Below are positions 44,051 to 52,357 of a stretch of 64,000 nucleotides of DNA, in pieces (the first letter of the stretch is position 1; each line of letters begins with the position of its first letter). The position numbers and the translations under genes are program-made. The notes under the pieces are model-generated. The model was not told where the DNA came from and did not search any database. It saw only the letters and a program-made list of their open reading frames with translations. Origin of the DNA: Bacteroidales bacterium (lineage in GTDB: Bacteria; Bacteroidota; Bacteroidia; Bacteroidales; UBA12077); contig WTBR01000106.1 of the NCBI GenBank assembly GCA_013138975.1, forward strand, positions 1 to 64,000. The letters are read 5' to 3'.

Positions 44051-45289
44051 TTACATATAGAATTGTATTCCGATAATTGAAATATCGTCAAAAATTGCAG
44101 TGCTTCCTTCAAGTATTTTTTGTTTCTTGATTATTGTATTAATGTTTTCGTCAATGTCTTTTGGGTTAGCAAGATCCTTTTCTATTTGTTTAGTTCCAAA
44201 ACTAACTCCTGTCTCATCAACTAATTCAACCAAGCCATCTGTGTAACAGAAGAGTTTAGATTTGTCAGTTACTCTTAAACTTCCAGAAATTAAGGTAGGT
44301 ATTTCGTCAAGCATTCCCATTCCAACGCATCCTTCGCGAAGAAAGACCATTTCTTTTTTCACTATATTGTAAAAAATAGGTGGATTATGTCCGGCATTTA
44401 CGTACTCAAGAATGCCTGTTTTGTAATTGTATTTTGCAATAAAAAGAGTAATAAATTTTTCACCTTTAGCACTAGCCATAACTCTTTCGTTAAGCTTTTT
44501 TATAATTTCCTGCAAAGGCATGTCGACTGTAAAAAGAGCACGCAAATTAGCTTGAAAATTCGACATTAATAATGCAGCAGAAATTCCTTTTCCTGAAACA
44601 TCAGCAATACAAAATCCTGCCTCATCTTCATTTAACTTTATAAAATCGTAATAATCACCTCCAACTTCAAAGTGCGGATGATAAAAAGTAGAAACAAGAA
44701 TTTTTTCATTATGAGGAAGTATAGATCGATCTGGAATTAACATTGACTGCATTTTAGATGCTAATTCTAACTCCTTTTTCAAAGCTTCTTGCTTCAATGA
44801 TTCTCCATATAATCGAATGTTTTCAATGGCAACAATTATTATATTTGAAAGGGTTTGAATAAAATGAAGATGTTTTATGGTTGGACTAACACCTTCTTTT
44901 TCCTCATCAATATCTCCTATTAAAACAAATGCTATTGGGATTTTATTATTTCTTACAGGAATAACATTATCAAAAACTCTAAGTGTAGGATTTGGCGAAG
45001 CAGTAATAAATGAAATTTCTTCGTGCTCCAACAAATCCTTTTCTACATCAATTCTTTTTATAATTTCATTTGAACATCCTGAACTTAAGATCAGATTCCA
45101 TTCTTTATCGTATTTAAAGATCAGAATTTTCCCAATGTTTAAATCTTCACGTAAAATTATTTCATATCGCTTTAACAGCTCATCTGTTGAGAGATTCGCA
45201 TTAATGGCCTGTGTAATTGTAAGAAGTGTATCAAGCTTAAAAGTAGAAAGCTTTAATCTATTTATTGATGCTTTACTTGAAAGTTCCAT
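44051..45289 (-). CDS. GAF-domain SpoIIE/RsbU-type serine phosphatase
   Basis: 412 residues. The N-terminal GAF-like sensor (about 20-165: LLTITQAINANLSTDELLKR, ILIFKYDKEWNLILSSGC) is followed by a helical linker and the PP2C domain. The latter has GGDYYDFI, FCIADVSGKGISAALLMS, YVNAGHNPP and FCYTDGLVE, the metal-binding acid residues being present. It would dephosphorylate an anti-sigma-antagonist-type protein in a partner-switching pathway. It ends ISIIGIQF, unlike the DDVLVIG end of the relic at 23.6 kb. Co-directional with efp 55 bases upstream. Confidence 0.9.
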   Translation of the reverse strand: MELSSKASINRLKLSTFKLDTLLTITQAINANLSTDELLKRYEIILREDLNIGKILIFKYDKEWNLILSSGCSNEIIKRIDVEKDLLEHEEISFITASPNPTLRVFDNVIPVRNNKIPIAFVLIGDIDEEKEGVSPTIKHLHFIQTLSNIIIVAIENIRLYGESLKQEALKKELELASKMQSMLIPDRSILPHNEKILVSTFYHPHFEVGGDYYDFIKLNEDEAGFCIADVSGKGISAALLMSNFQANLRALFTVDMPLQEIIKKLNERVMASAKGEKFITLFIAKYNYKTGILEYVNAGHNPPIFYNIVKKEMVFLREGCVGMGMLDEIPTLISGSLRVTDKSKLFCYTDGLVELVDETGVSFGTKQIEKDLANPKDIDENINTIIKKQKILEGSTAIFDDISIIGIQFYM

Positions 45290-45344
45290 TAGTGCTATTT
45301 TCTTATCTGAATAAAATTACAAAAAATACGAACAAAAAGAAAAT

Positions 45345-45914
45345 CTATTCTTTTACTCTTTCACCATATGAACTATCACGAGTATCTACTTTAATTTTAT
45401 CTCCTGTATTAATAAATAATGGCACCATTATTTCAGCTTTTGTTTCTAACTGAGCAGATTTCAACGATGTACTTGATGATGTATCTCCTTTTAATCCAGG
45501 TTCTGTGTATATTACTTCTAATACTACAAATGGAGGAAGTTCACAATATAATGGAGTTTCTGTATCGGCATGCCATACAGCCTCAACATTCTGACCTTCT
45601 TTTAAAAATTGAGGTGCATTTATTAATTCTTCTTGAAAAGCTTCCTGTTCAAAAGTTTCATTATGCATAAAATTGTAACCTAAATCATCTTTATATAAAA
45701 ATTGATAAGGTCGACGTTCAATACGCTGAATATTAATTTTAACTCCTGCATTAAAAGTGTTTTCTACAACTTTTCCTGTTTTAATATTTTTGAGTTTTGT
45801 TCTAACAAACGCAGCTCCTTTTCCTGGCTTTACGTGCTGAAATTGAACAATCGTACATAAATTGCCATTATATTCTATACATAATCCATTTTTAAAATCT
45901 GATGTATCTGCCAT
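45345..45914 (-). CDS. efp: elongation factor P
   Basis: 189 residues. It relieves ribosome stalling at polyproline. The KOW-like first domain carries the loop KPGKGAAFVR with Lys32 at the tip, the residue modified in other species. The OB-fold domains 2 and 3 follow, with the C-terminal VPLFINTGDKIKVDTRDSSY signature. Probably first gene of a two-gene unit with the phosphatase. Confidence 0.97.
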   Translation of the reverse strand: MADTSDFKNGLCIEYNGNLCTIVQFQHVKPGKGAAFVRTKLKNIKTGKVVENTFNAGVKINIQRIERRPYQFLYKDDLGYNFMHNETFEQEAFQEELINAPQFLKEGQNVEAVWHADTETPLYCELPPFVVLEVIYTEPGLKGDTSSSTSLKSAQLETKAEIMVPLFINTGDKIKVDTRDSSYGERVKE

Positions 45915-46042
45915 GCTTTTATAAATTTACTAGTTATATTGCAAAAATAATGTAAATCATTGAAATACCTAATCTTAATTCTTAATTCGTCTTTTTTCTA
46001 AAATGTTTCCTAAGAACACTTATCTAACTTATGCAGCAATAC

Positions 46043-46180
46043 TTAATTAAAATCAATCCGAATCCTAAGGGGAATGTAGTTTTCATTTTTTGAAATCCAT
46101 ATTGTAACATCATCTTCAAAATCAAAAAATATTTTAGGAAGCAAATCATTACAGGTTCTCCAGAATATTAATGATCCTTA
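46043..46180 (-). pseudogene. C-terminal relic, possibly of a DUF3108-like protein
   Basis: About 44 codons without a start, closed upstream by TAA. They read LLPKIFFDFEDDVTIWISKN then ENYIPLRIRIDFN-stop. The VWVS-D/K-N-E-N-x-IP-L/V pattern resembles the end of DUF3108 proteins. Weak evidence. The rest of 45915-46201 shows nothing. Confidence 0.35.
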
Positions 46181-46201
46181 TAAAGTTCACAAAATAATGG
46201 C

Positions 46202-46313
46202 TTACGCCAATTAAACACCAAAATAAGCTATATAATTTGTTTCTTTTTCACTTAATATTTCTTCAAAAAATAATTCAAATTATTTATAGTTCATTTTGAA
46301 ATTTAATTGGTAT
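46202..46313 (-). repeat. R1 dispersed repeat, copy C (core deleted)
   Basis: 112 bases. The right end TTTAATTGGTAT (46302-46313) is perfect; the left end reads ACGCCAATTAAA with two changes. The central hairpin found in copies A and B is missing, leaving the two flanks joined. Same orientation as copy B. Confidence 0.8.
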
Positions 46314-46322
46314 TGCACTGCC

Positions 46323-46664
46323 ACACAGAAGAATATTGATGAGTTTATATCCTTTGCTAATCAAAAAATAGAGAAAATCTCTGCTCAACCCAAATTATTT
46401 AAATCAAAAACAGATCAAGCAATTGAACAAAAATTATAAACCACAAGCAATAGAGATATTCGAACAGTTGATCGTAAAATTATTTGTGTAAAAATATATG
46501 ATAGCATCGGTTTCAATCAGATTGAAGAAAATCTGTTTCGTCATCTCGTTATATCAAGATTAATTTTTCTATAGAGTAAGTAATCAATTGAATATTTATA
46601 TCCTCATCAAGGCGTTTCTTTAAGTATTAATGCTATTTATCGATTTTTAAACAAAAAAAAATAA
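46323..46664 (+). pseudogene. N-terminal relic of an IS1634-like transposase
   Basis: One reading frame with stops at 46437, 46572-46580 and 46662. It reads IDEFISFANQKIEKISAQPK, then KIYDSIGFNQIEENLFRHLV, then SIEYLYPHQGVSLSINAIYR. The F-x-x-IGF-x-x-I-x-x-x-LFRHLV...EYL-Y-x-QG-x-S-I-x-x-IYRFL order is the N-terminal part of IS1634-type transposases. It begins 10 bases after R1 copy C. The remaining 375 bases to 47039 hold no recognisable feature. Confidence 0.72.
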
Positions 46665-47039
46665 AGTGGGACAGATTGCTTTAAACGTTTAGTTTGAAAA
46701 TAAAATCACCTTGCAAGTATATTATCGTGCAACTTTTTAAAATAAGACTTTATTTTTTAATCCTAAAAATGGAAAAACTAAGTAGAAATTTACAATACAT
46801 TACCATGATATAAAATTAAATCAAAAATAAGTTCAACATCGTTTATATTTCTTTATTTTTAGTTAACCCCTAGTGATTAAACATTTTACCTAGCGTTTAA
46901 ACAAAAAGTGGTGATTAAATTGCAAATTATTATTGTCCAATATTTTGTAAATTGAAATATTATATCTAATTTTTACGCTCTCTTTCCATTAAGAACGTGC
47001 ATGTTGGTTTGAAACGAAGTATTAAATTAACTTAATATT

Positions 47040-47465
47040 ATGTGCGCTATTTTGAAAAAAATACTTTTGATTTTCGTCTTGATTAGCACTTCGCTAATTT
47101 CATTTTGCCAGCAAACACTGGAAGTAGAGCTAGTATCTATCTCAAATATTTATTTTAATTGTGATGGTAGTGAATGGACGCATAAGGTTATAGTGAATCA
47201 AAAGCTGCTTTTAAAGAATAAGAGCGTATACCTTAATCTTTCCGAAACCAATATTTTATTTATTGAAATAAACTGCCATAAAAATGAAAAAAGACAATCG
47301 AACTACGGTGACAATTCGGTATTAATTGATCTAAATGAAATTGATTTAAGCAAAGTATATTCTTTTACTACTGAAGTAACTATAATAGAAAATGGAGAAT
47401 GTTACAAAGACAATAAAATAAAATGGAAATACAGTTTTATAATTAAAAAAATAAACAAAAATTAA
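47040..47465 (+). CDS. small secreted hypothetical protein
   Basis: 141 residues. Signal peptide MCAILKKILLIFVLISTSLI ending SFCQ. The mature ~115 residues are beta-rich and polar, with three Cys (NCDGS, NCHK, ECYKD). No family recognised. It lies 7 bases before the start of the broken HNH gene, so the two were probably one operon. That pairing is reminiscent of a secreted or immunity-like partner beside a nuclease, but there is no direct evidence. Confidence 0.6.
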   Translation: MCAILKKILLIFVLISTSLISFCQQTLEVELVSISNIYFNCDGSEWTHKVIVNQKLLLKNKSVYLNLSETNILFIEINCHKNEKRQSNYGDNSVLIDLNEIDLSKVYSFTTEVTIIENGECYKDNKIKWKYSFIIKKINKN

Positions 47466-47472
47466 AAAAAAC

Positions 47473-47854
47473 ATGACAAATTTTACTGATGAACAAATTA
47501 ATACTGTTTGGGAGAAGTCCAAAATTGTTAATGGAAAAGACCCGGATATATCGTAAAGATTCTGCTGATGCTTGGATACAAAGGGATAAATACGGTACTG
47601 AAGAAAAAATGGGATGGGCGATCGATCATATATTCCCTGAATCGTTTGGGGGTGATGAAAAGGATATAAACCTTCAAGCCCTTCAATGGGAAAATAATAG
47701 AGCAAAGTCGAACAATTTCCTGGATTTTAAAACTTCAGTTGATTCAATTGGAAAAAGTTATTTAAAGAAAGAGCAATATTGGGCACTCGAAGATAATTCC
47801 ATTGGTTTATTGAAACAACATTATCCTGAAAATAAGCATTTAAAAAGTTTATAA
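47473..47854 (+). pseudogene. HNH endonuclease with a frameshift near codon 26
   Basis: The first frame starts at 47473 (MTNFTDEQINTVWEKSKIVN, then GKDPDI) and hits TAA at 47554. The second frame takes over from about 47549 with YRKDSADAWIQRDKYGTEEK and GWAIDHIFPESFGGDEKDIN, then LQALQWENNRAKS. Joined, they give the complete family pattern (DEQI-x-x-VWEK-G-K-x-V-x-G-x-DP-D-x-x-RKD-x-x-G-A-W-I). Two bases appear to be missing at 47547-47550. The HNH core residues (DH, N, H/N) are intact in the second part. This could be a real mutation, a sequencing error or frameshifted decoding. Confidence 0.75.
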
Positions 47855-47969
47855 GTATTTCTTAACTAAAGTTGAAGATACCAAAAGCAGAAAGATATCT
47901 ATTAGAAAATAGATGTCTATTTAGAGAAAGATGAAATTAATGATAAACAATTTTAATTAAATAATTAAT

Positions 47970-48803
47970 ATGAATTTTACAGTCATAGATATTGAAACTG
48001 CAAAAAATGACCGGTGGAGCATTTGCCGTATAGGTTTGATTAAAGTAGTAAATTCTGAATTTACAGAAGAAATTAGCTATTTAATTAAACCACCAAATAA
48101 TGAATATTCTGCATGGAATTCAAATATTCATGGAATAAGTGCAGATGACACTAAGGATTCTCTTATTTTTCCGGAAGTTTGGAATAAGATTAAACCATAC
48201 ATTCAAAATCAATATATTGTTGCCCATAATACAAGTTTTAATCTTGACTGCTTGACTAAGGCACTAAAATTATACGATATTGAAGTGCCAAAATTTGATT
48301 GTTGTTGTACATATAAATTAACCGGAGGTAGATTAGATGAAGTATGCCGGGCATTTAATATTGAAATAGAAAATTCTCACGATGCTCTAAGTGATGCAAG
48401 AGCTTGTGCAAAGATATTTTTGAAATTTCTGAATAAAAAAGAAAAGGATATTTGCAAAGAAAAAAGGCAAAAGAAATCTCTTTCAAATACGAATCAAGAT
48501 CCCGAAAGAAATAATAATGAATTAAAACCTGAATTAGATAACAGTCAACCACAAAATCCCTTTAACAATAAGAAAGTAGTTTTTTTAGGGGTGTTGCAAA
48601 AAATTAAAAGAGAAAAAGCCGCTCAATTATTAAAAAACTTAGGAGCAAATATAGGTTCCGGGGTAACAAAAAAGACTAATTTCGCAATTTCAGGAAAGTC
48701 TCCAGGCCCTTCAAAAATGGAAAAAATAGAGAAATACAATAGTGAAGGAAGTGAAATTGAACTAATATATGAAGAAGAATTTCTTGAAATGCTAAATTCA
48801 TAA
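47970..48803 (+). CDS. DnaQ-like 3'-5' exonuclease fused to a BRCT domain
   Basis: 277 residues. The exonuclease has the ExoI motif FTVIDIETA (Asp7, Glu9), ExoII HNTSFNLDCL and ExoIII HDALSDARA, so it is a DEDDh enzyme with all acidic residues. A Lys/Glu-rich linker (about 155-195) leads to a BRCT domain (NPFNNKKVVFLGVLQ to the end) like that of DNA ligase. Such stand-alone proteins act in DNA repair or proofreading rather than in the replicase. A terminator follows at 48837. Confidence 0.9.
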   Translation: MNFTVIDIETAKNDRWSICRIGLIKVVNSEFTEEISYLIKPPNNEYSAWNSNIHGISADDTKDSLIFPEVWNKIKPYIQNQYIVAHNTSFNLDCLTKALKLYDIEVPKFDCCCTYKLTGGRLDEVCRAFNIEIENSHDALSDARACAKIFLKFLNKKEKDICKEKRQKKSLSNTNQDPERNNNELKPELDNSQPQNPFNNKKVVFLGVLQKIKREKAAQLLKNLGANIGSGVTKKTNFAISGKSPGPSKMEKIEKYNSEGSEIELIYEEEFLEMLNS

Positions 48804-48836
48804 ATTAACGTTATCATAAAAAATATATCACCGACT

Positions 48837-48859
48837 CGGCGTAGTTTTTAACTACGTCG
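48837..48859 (+). terminator. Rho-independent terminator
   Basis: CGGCGTAGT with ACTACGTCG (9 bp, one G-T pair) around TTTTA, followed by TTTTTATTT, 34 bases past the exonuclease stop. Confidence 0.85.
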
Positions 48860-49058
48860 TTTTTATTTATATGTAGGTGCGTTTATTACTTGTAATACTG
48901 TTTAGCATAGAATCTCTATTACACTAACATCTATAATTACCTCAGTTCGAAGTATTATTTCAACCGAATATTTATAATATAATTGAAATTCTTTATTTCC
49001 TATTTCTGATAATTAAAAATTTAGTCCCGATAAAATGAGTATAATTATTTTAATGAAA

Positions 49059-49244
49059 TTATGCACTTACAATCTTTATCGTTTGAACAATCTTTTAAAC
49101 TGCCATTGTTGAAACACTTTGTATCAGAAAATCAATATGATCTTCATCTGCTTCTATTTTTCCAAATTGCATCTCATATCTTTCACCGATTTCCAAACAA
49201 CCCTCCTCTATACAACCCGGAAAAGTCTCAAGAAATTCTTTTGA
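49059..49244 (-). pseudogene. relic of an IS200/IS605 TnpA (Y1 transposase)
   Basis: Minus-strand frame with one TAA inside. It reads EEGCLEIGERYEMQFGKIEA, then DEDHIDFLIQSVSTMAV, stop, KIVQTIKIVSA. The ERYE-x-x-F-x-x-IG-D-x-DH-x-H-F-L-IQSV-P-x-x-SP-x-KIV-x-x-IKSI-A order is that of TnpA. The HUH motif is damaged (DHID in place of DHVH). The start, the catalytic Tyr region and both element ends are not recognisable. 48860-49058 shows nothing certain. Confidence 0.7.
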
Positions 49245-49253
49245 TTAAAATTT

Positions 49254-49268
49254 AGACCTGTTAGGTCT
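49254..49268 (-). terminator. short R4 hairpin after the barrel gene
   Basis: AGACCT-GTT-AGGTCT 11 bases beyond the stop at 49280; a shortened form of the R4 arms. Confidence 0.55.
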
Positions 49269-49279
49269 TTGAAAAGGAT

Positions 49280-50446
49280 TTAAAAACTATACCCAAATCG
49301 CAAAAACAACATGGTCATTTTATCGGATTGCTCACCAAAATTGCCTTCGAAATATTGTCCATACAATGAAAATTGAAAATTGTTACTTACCGAATAGTTT
49401 ATCGAGGGCATGATGAAAAAACCATTTCCTAAGGATGGAAAATACATTGCTGCAATACTTCCTGAAATTAGGGGATGTATAGGATAAGAAAGTTGACCAA
49501 ACCATGAGAACTTACTGTATGATGTGGTTTTAACAGATAATGGTATAAAGTATAAATCGTTAAAACTATTTAGATTAAGTTTATCGAAATAACCATTGTA
49601 GTTTCCTTCAATAGAGATATTTAATGAATTGCTAAACATATAACTTAAACCGGCAGAAACAATTACAATTCCGGTTGAATCGGAGAAATTTTCCTGTGGA
49701 TGAAAATAACTAGCTTCACCTGTAAATGCAAAATCTTTTATGCTTCCAGACCATCCGGCACCAATTACATAATCACTAGAATCTATTATTCCTCCAATTA
49801 CTTGAATATCGTAACTCCATTTATTAAATCGATATAATCCGGCAGCAGTAATATTATTGTCTTTATCTATTTTAATTGCAGCTTCTGCAACAGAAGTAAA
49901 GTTCGGATAATATTGAACTCTTAATGCATCACTTCCGGGTCTTTCTTCATAATCGAAATCAAAAAAGGAATACGAATTAAAGATATCGTTAGGATTCCAT
50001 GCAAATGCCTGTCCCCAGTTTATGCGCTGCCGCCCTACGGTCACAAGCCATTTATTCGAGTTGAATTCGAAATATGCCCTATCGAAAGTAGAATTAAGAA
50101 CATATGAACTTCCATCGCTAATGTTATTTGTTAGAAAGTTGAGGAATCCATTATCAGCTTCCACTGAAGCTGCATAATTTGGCATAAAGCGAACCATATC
50201 TCCATAAATTAATCTGTTTCTAGAGTCAATAGCAAGCGTAATTTTATCATTTATATACCATTTGTAATTCAAGCGATTATGAATCAAGTTGTCAATTAAC
50301 CATATAGAATCAACATTACTAATTGTGCTTGAATTCATATACTTTACATAACCATTTAGGCTCATGTTTGAGAAAAGGGATTCTTCTTGACTATTTGCGT
50401 TTAGAGCAATAAAGAAGAGAAGAATATATATTGATGTTTTTTTCAT
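49280..50446 (-). CDS. outer-membrane beta-barrel protein of the Lol-like export operon
   Basis: 388 residues. Signal peptide MKKTSIYILLFFIALNANSQ, then alternating amphipathic strands with the motif LVTVGRQRINWGQAFAWNPN and DIFNSYSFFDFDYEERPGSD, which resembles DUF1302/alginate-export-type porins. It ends in an aromatic strand (MLFLRFGYSF) for BAM insertion. Last gene of the group with a TetR regulator, a LolA-like carrier and an ABC complex, suggesting it is the outer-membrane exit or receptor of that system. Confidence 0.8.
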   Translation of the reverse strand: MKKTSIYILLFFIALNANSQEESLFSNMSLNGYVKYMNSSTISNVDSIWLIDNLIHNRLNYKWYINDKITLAIDSRNRLIYGDMVRFMPNYAASVEADNGFLNFLTNNISDGSSYVLNSTFDRAYFEFNSNKWLVTVGRQRINWGQAFAWNPNDIFNSYSFFDFDYEERPGSDALRVQYYPNFTSVAEAAIKIDKDNNITAAGLYRFNKWSYDIQVIGGIIDSSDYVIGAGWSGSIKDFAFTGEASYFHPQENFSDSTGIVIVSAGLSYMFSNSLNISIEGNYNGYFDKLNLNSFNDLYFIPLSVKTTSYSKFSWFGQLSYPIHPLISGSIAAMYFPSLGNGFFIMPSINYSVSNNFQFSLYGQYFEGNFGEQSDKMTMLFLRFGYSF

Positions 50447-50502
50447 TTTATAAAGGTTTTTTCTGGATTCAGGATATAAGATACAGGATGCATCTTTAAT
50501 GA

Positions 50503-50877
50503 TTATTTATCTGATATATGTTTTTTTAATACCGATTGAGAGAAATTGTATATCATTTTACTAAGTTTGATATACTCAGAATTTAAGTAATCGTATTTTT
50601 CTTTATCGATTAATGATTTTGTAGCAAATAGAATGTCAAGATGATATATTGTTTCATCGCATTCAGCATGAGAAATAGTTAAGGATCTTAAAAAATCTTT
50701 CTTATATGAACGTTTGCCATAACCTTCTACTATGTTTGCTCCAATAGACTTTGATGATCTTCGAATCTGACTTCCTTCCTCATAAAGTTCAAATTTTGGA
50801 ATCTTTAGAGTTAAATTATGTACTTCAATCGCTAATTTAAAAGCCAATTTATATATTTCTAAATCCCTGTAATTCAT
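50503..50877 (-). CDS. four-helix-bundle protein (S23 / 23S rRNA intervening-sequence family), copy 1
   Basis: 124 residues, all helical. The N-terminal MNYRDLEIYKLAFKLAIEVH and the blocks QIRRSSKSIGANIVEGYGKR and FLRSLTISHAECDETIYHLD define the family. Found in 23S rRNA intervening sequences and elsewhere as free genes; molecular role unclear. Here it stands inside an envelope export operon, between the barrel and the ATPase gene. Confidence 0.88.
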   Translation of the reverse strand: MNYRDLEIYKLAFKLAIEVHNLTLKIPKFELYEEGSQIRRSSKSIGANIVEGYGKRSYKKDFLRSLTISHAECDETIYHLDILFATKSLIDKEKYDYLNSEYIKLSKMIYNFSQSVLKKHISDK

Positions 50878-50909
50878 AGTTAATATTTTTTTCTCCTATA
50901 ATATCTTTA

Positions 50910-51087
50910 TACATCCTGAATCCTTTTGTATTCTTTTTTGCAACCTGCATTCTTTTTCTGCATCTTATATCTTGCATCCTCTTTTTATCCTGTATCCTTT
51001 TTGCATCCTAAATCTTGCATCCTGTATCTTTTTTTGCATCTTGCATCCTTTTTTTATCTTGTATCATTTTTTGCATCCTGAATCTTC
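50910..51087. repeat. degenerate tandem repeat of a TGCATCCTGTATC-like unit
   Basis: About 180 bases made of variants of GCATCCT-G/A-A/T-ATC-C/T followed by T runs, repeated some ten times at 18-22 base spacing. Long frames across it are artefacts of the repetition. Such arrays could expand or contract and affect the distance between neighbouring genes. Confidence 0.75.
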
Positions 51088-51090
51088 TAA

Positions 51091-51777
51091 CTATTTCCTT
51101 CTCTCATCCGAAACAACCCTGCCATCTTCTACGGTAATAACTCGTCGAGCTTTATTCACAACTCTCTGGTCATGTGTCGAAAAAATAAAAGTTATATTCT
51201 CTTCTTTATTAAGAGTTTCCATTATATCAAGTAAAGTCTCGGTTGATTTAGAATCAAGGTTTGCAGTAGGCTCATCCGCTAAAATAAATTTAGGTTTTGA
51301 AGCCAAAGCTCTAGCAACAGCAACTCTTTGTTGTTGGCCTCCCGATAATTTTGAAGGGCGACTGTCTGCTCTGTCTGCAATTCCCACAGCTGTAAGTAAT
51401 TCCATTGCACGCTCGCTTCTTTCGGCTTTCTTTTTACCTTGTAGCTGCATAATGAACTCAACATTTTCTTTTGCGGTAAGAACAGGAATAAGATTATAAG
51501 CCTGAAATACAAATCCTATATTCTGTAATCTGAAATCGATTAATTTTGACGAGCTAAACTCTCTAATGTTTTCATTGTTAACTAAAATGTCTCCTTCCGT
51601 TGGATTATCTAATCCTCCAATCATATTTAAAAGAGTAGTTTTGCCAGAGCCCGATGGCCCAACAATAGCTGCAAATTCGCCTTGTTCGAAAGATAAATCC
51701 ACATGGTCAACAGCTGTTACTTTAATTTCTGAATCATTATATATTTTAACGAGATTTTTTAATTCTAATACCTTCAT
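51091..51777 (-). CDS. ABC transporter ATP-binding protein (LolD-like)
   Basis: 228 residues with Walker A GPSGSGKTT (40-48), signature LSGGQQQR, Walker B FILADEP and H-loop FSTHD. It drives the two FtsX-type permeases encoded upstream. Separated from them by a four-helix-bundle gene. Confidence 0.95.
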   Translation of the reverse strand: MKVLELKNLVKIYNDSEIKVTAVDHVDLSFEQGEFAAIVGPSGSGKTTLLNMIGGLDNPTEGDILVNNENIREFSSSKLIDFRLQNIGFVFQAYNLIPVLTAKENVEFIMQLQGKKKAERSERAMELLTAVGIADRADSRPSKLSGGQQQRVAVARALASKPKFILADEPTANLDSKSTETLLDIMETLNKEENITFIFSTHDQRVVNKARRVITVEDGRVVSDERRK

Positions 51778-51948
51778 GACTATATTTTTAAATTGTTGTT
51801 AATTGGATCTTTAATCGCTTTTTATTTGTTTTATTATCTACATTTGGTGTTTATTTTAGAATTTTGAAATTAGATATTAGAACGCAGATTCAATGGTATA
51901 AGTTTTAAAATCTTTTTTATTCAAAAATCGTATTTCTTTATTCTAAAT

Positions 51949-52302
51949 TTATTTTTGATTCATCTTAGCTCTTTTGGTATTAATGCTTGCAACAAAAATA
52001 GCCGTTAACTCATCTGCTTCTTTTAATAATTTTTTCGTTAATTCATTTTTGAGAAGACCAGCTTCTTCAATTAATTCTAGCCAGTAAATTGTTTCATCTG
52101 ACTCTTCTTCACAAATTTTTAGTTTGTTTATGAAATCTTTGTCTGATTTGGCTCTTGTAACTGCTCTGTAGTTTGCACCAACAGATGTGGCCGAGCGTAA
52201 TATCTGATTTGTTATTACATAAGATATTTTTGAACTAGGTAATAAATCGACCATTTTTATTATTTCTAAAGCAAATACTTTTGTGCGCTTTTTTAAATCC
52301 AT
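51949..52302 (-). CDS. four-helix-bundle protein (S23 family), copy 2
   Basis: 117 residues. MDLKKRTKVFALEIIKMVDL, then QILRSATSVGANYRAVTRAK and KICEEESDETIYWLELIEEA are the family blocks in the shorter variant form. Only distantly similar to copy 1, so it was not made by a recent local duplication. It lies between ATPase and permease genes. Confidence 0.88.
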   Translation of the reverse strand: MDLKKRTKVFALEIIKMVDLLPSSKISYVITNQILRSATSVGANYRAVTRAKSDKDFINKLKICEEESDETIYWLELIEEAGLLKNELTKKLLKEADELTAIFVASINTKRAKMNQK

Positions 52303-52357
52303 AGTTGGATAAATTAATATTATTTTTTTATTCTAACTTCTAAAATCTACATTCAAC

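Noticed and set aside
48355..48817. Minus-strand frames opposite the exonuclease-BRCT gene
   Set aside because: Antisense shadows; the plus strand has all catalytic motifs and a terminator.
50972..51499. 175-codon plus-strand frame starting in the GCATCCTGTATC repeats
   Set aside because: It is made of low-complexity repeats and the antisense of the ABC ATPase gene.
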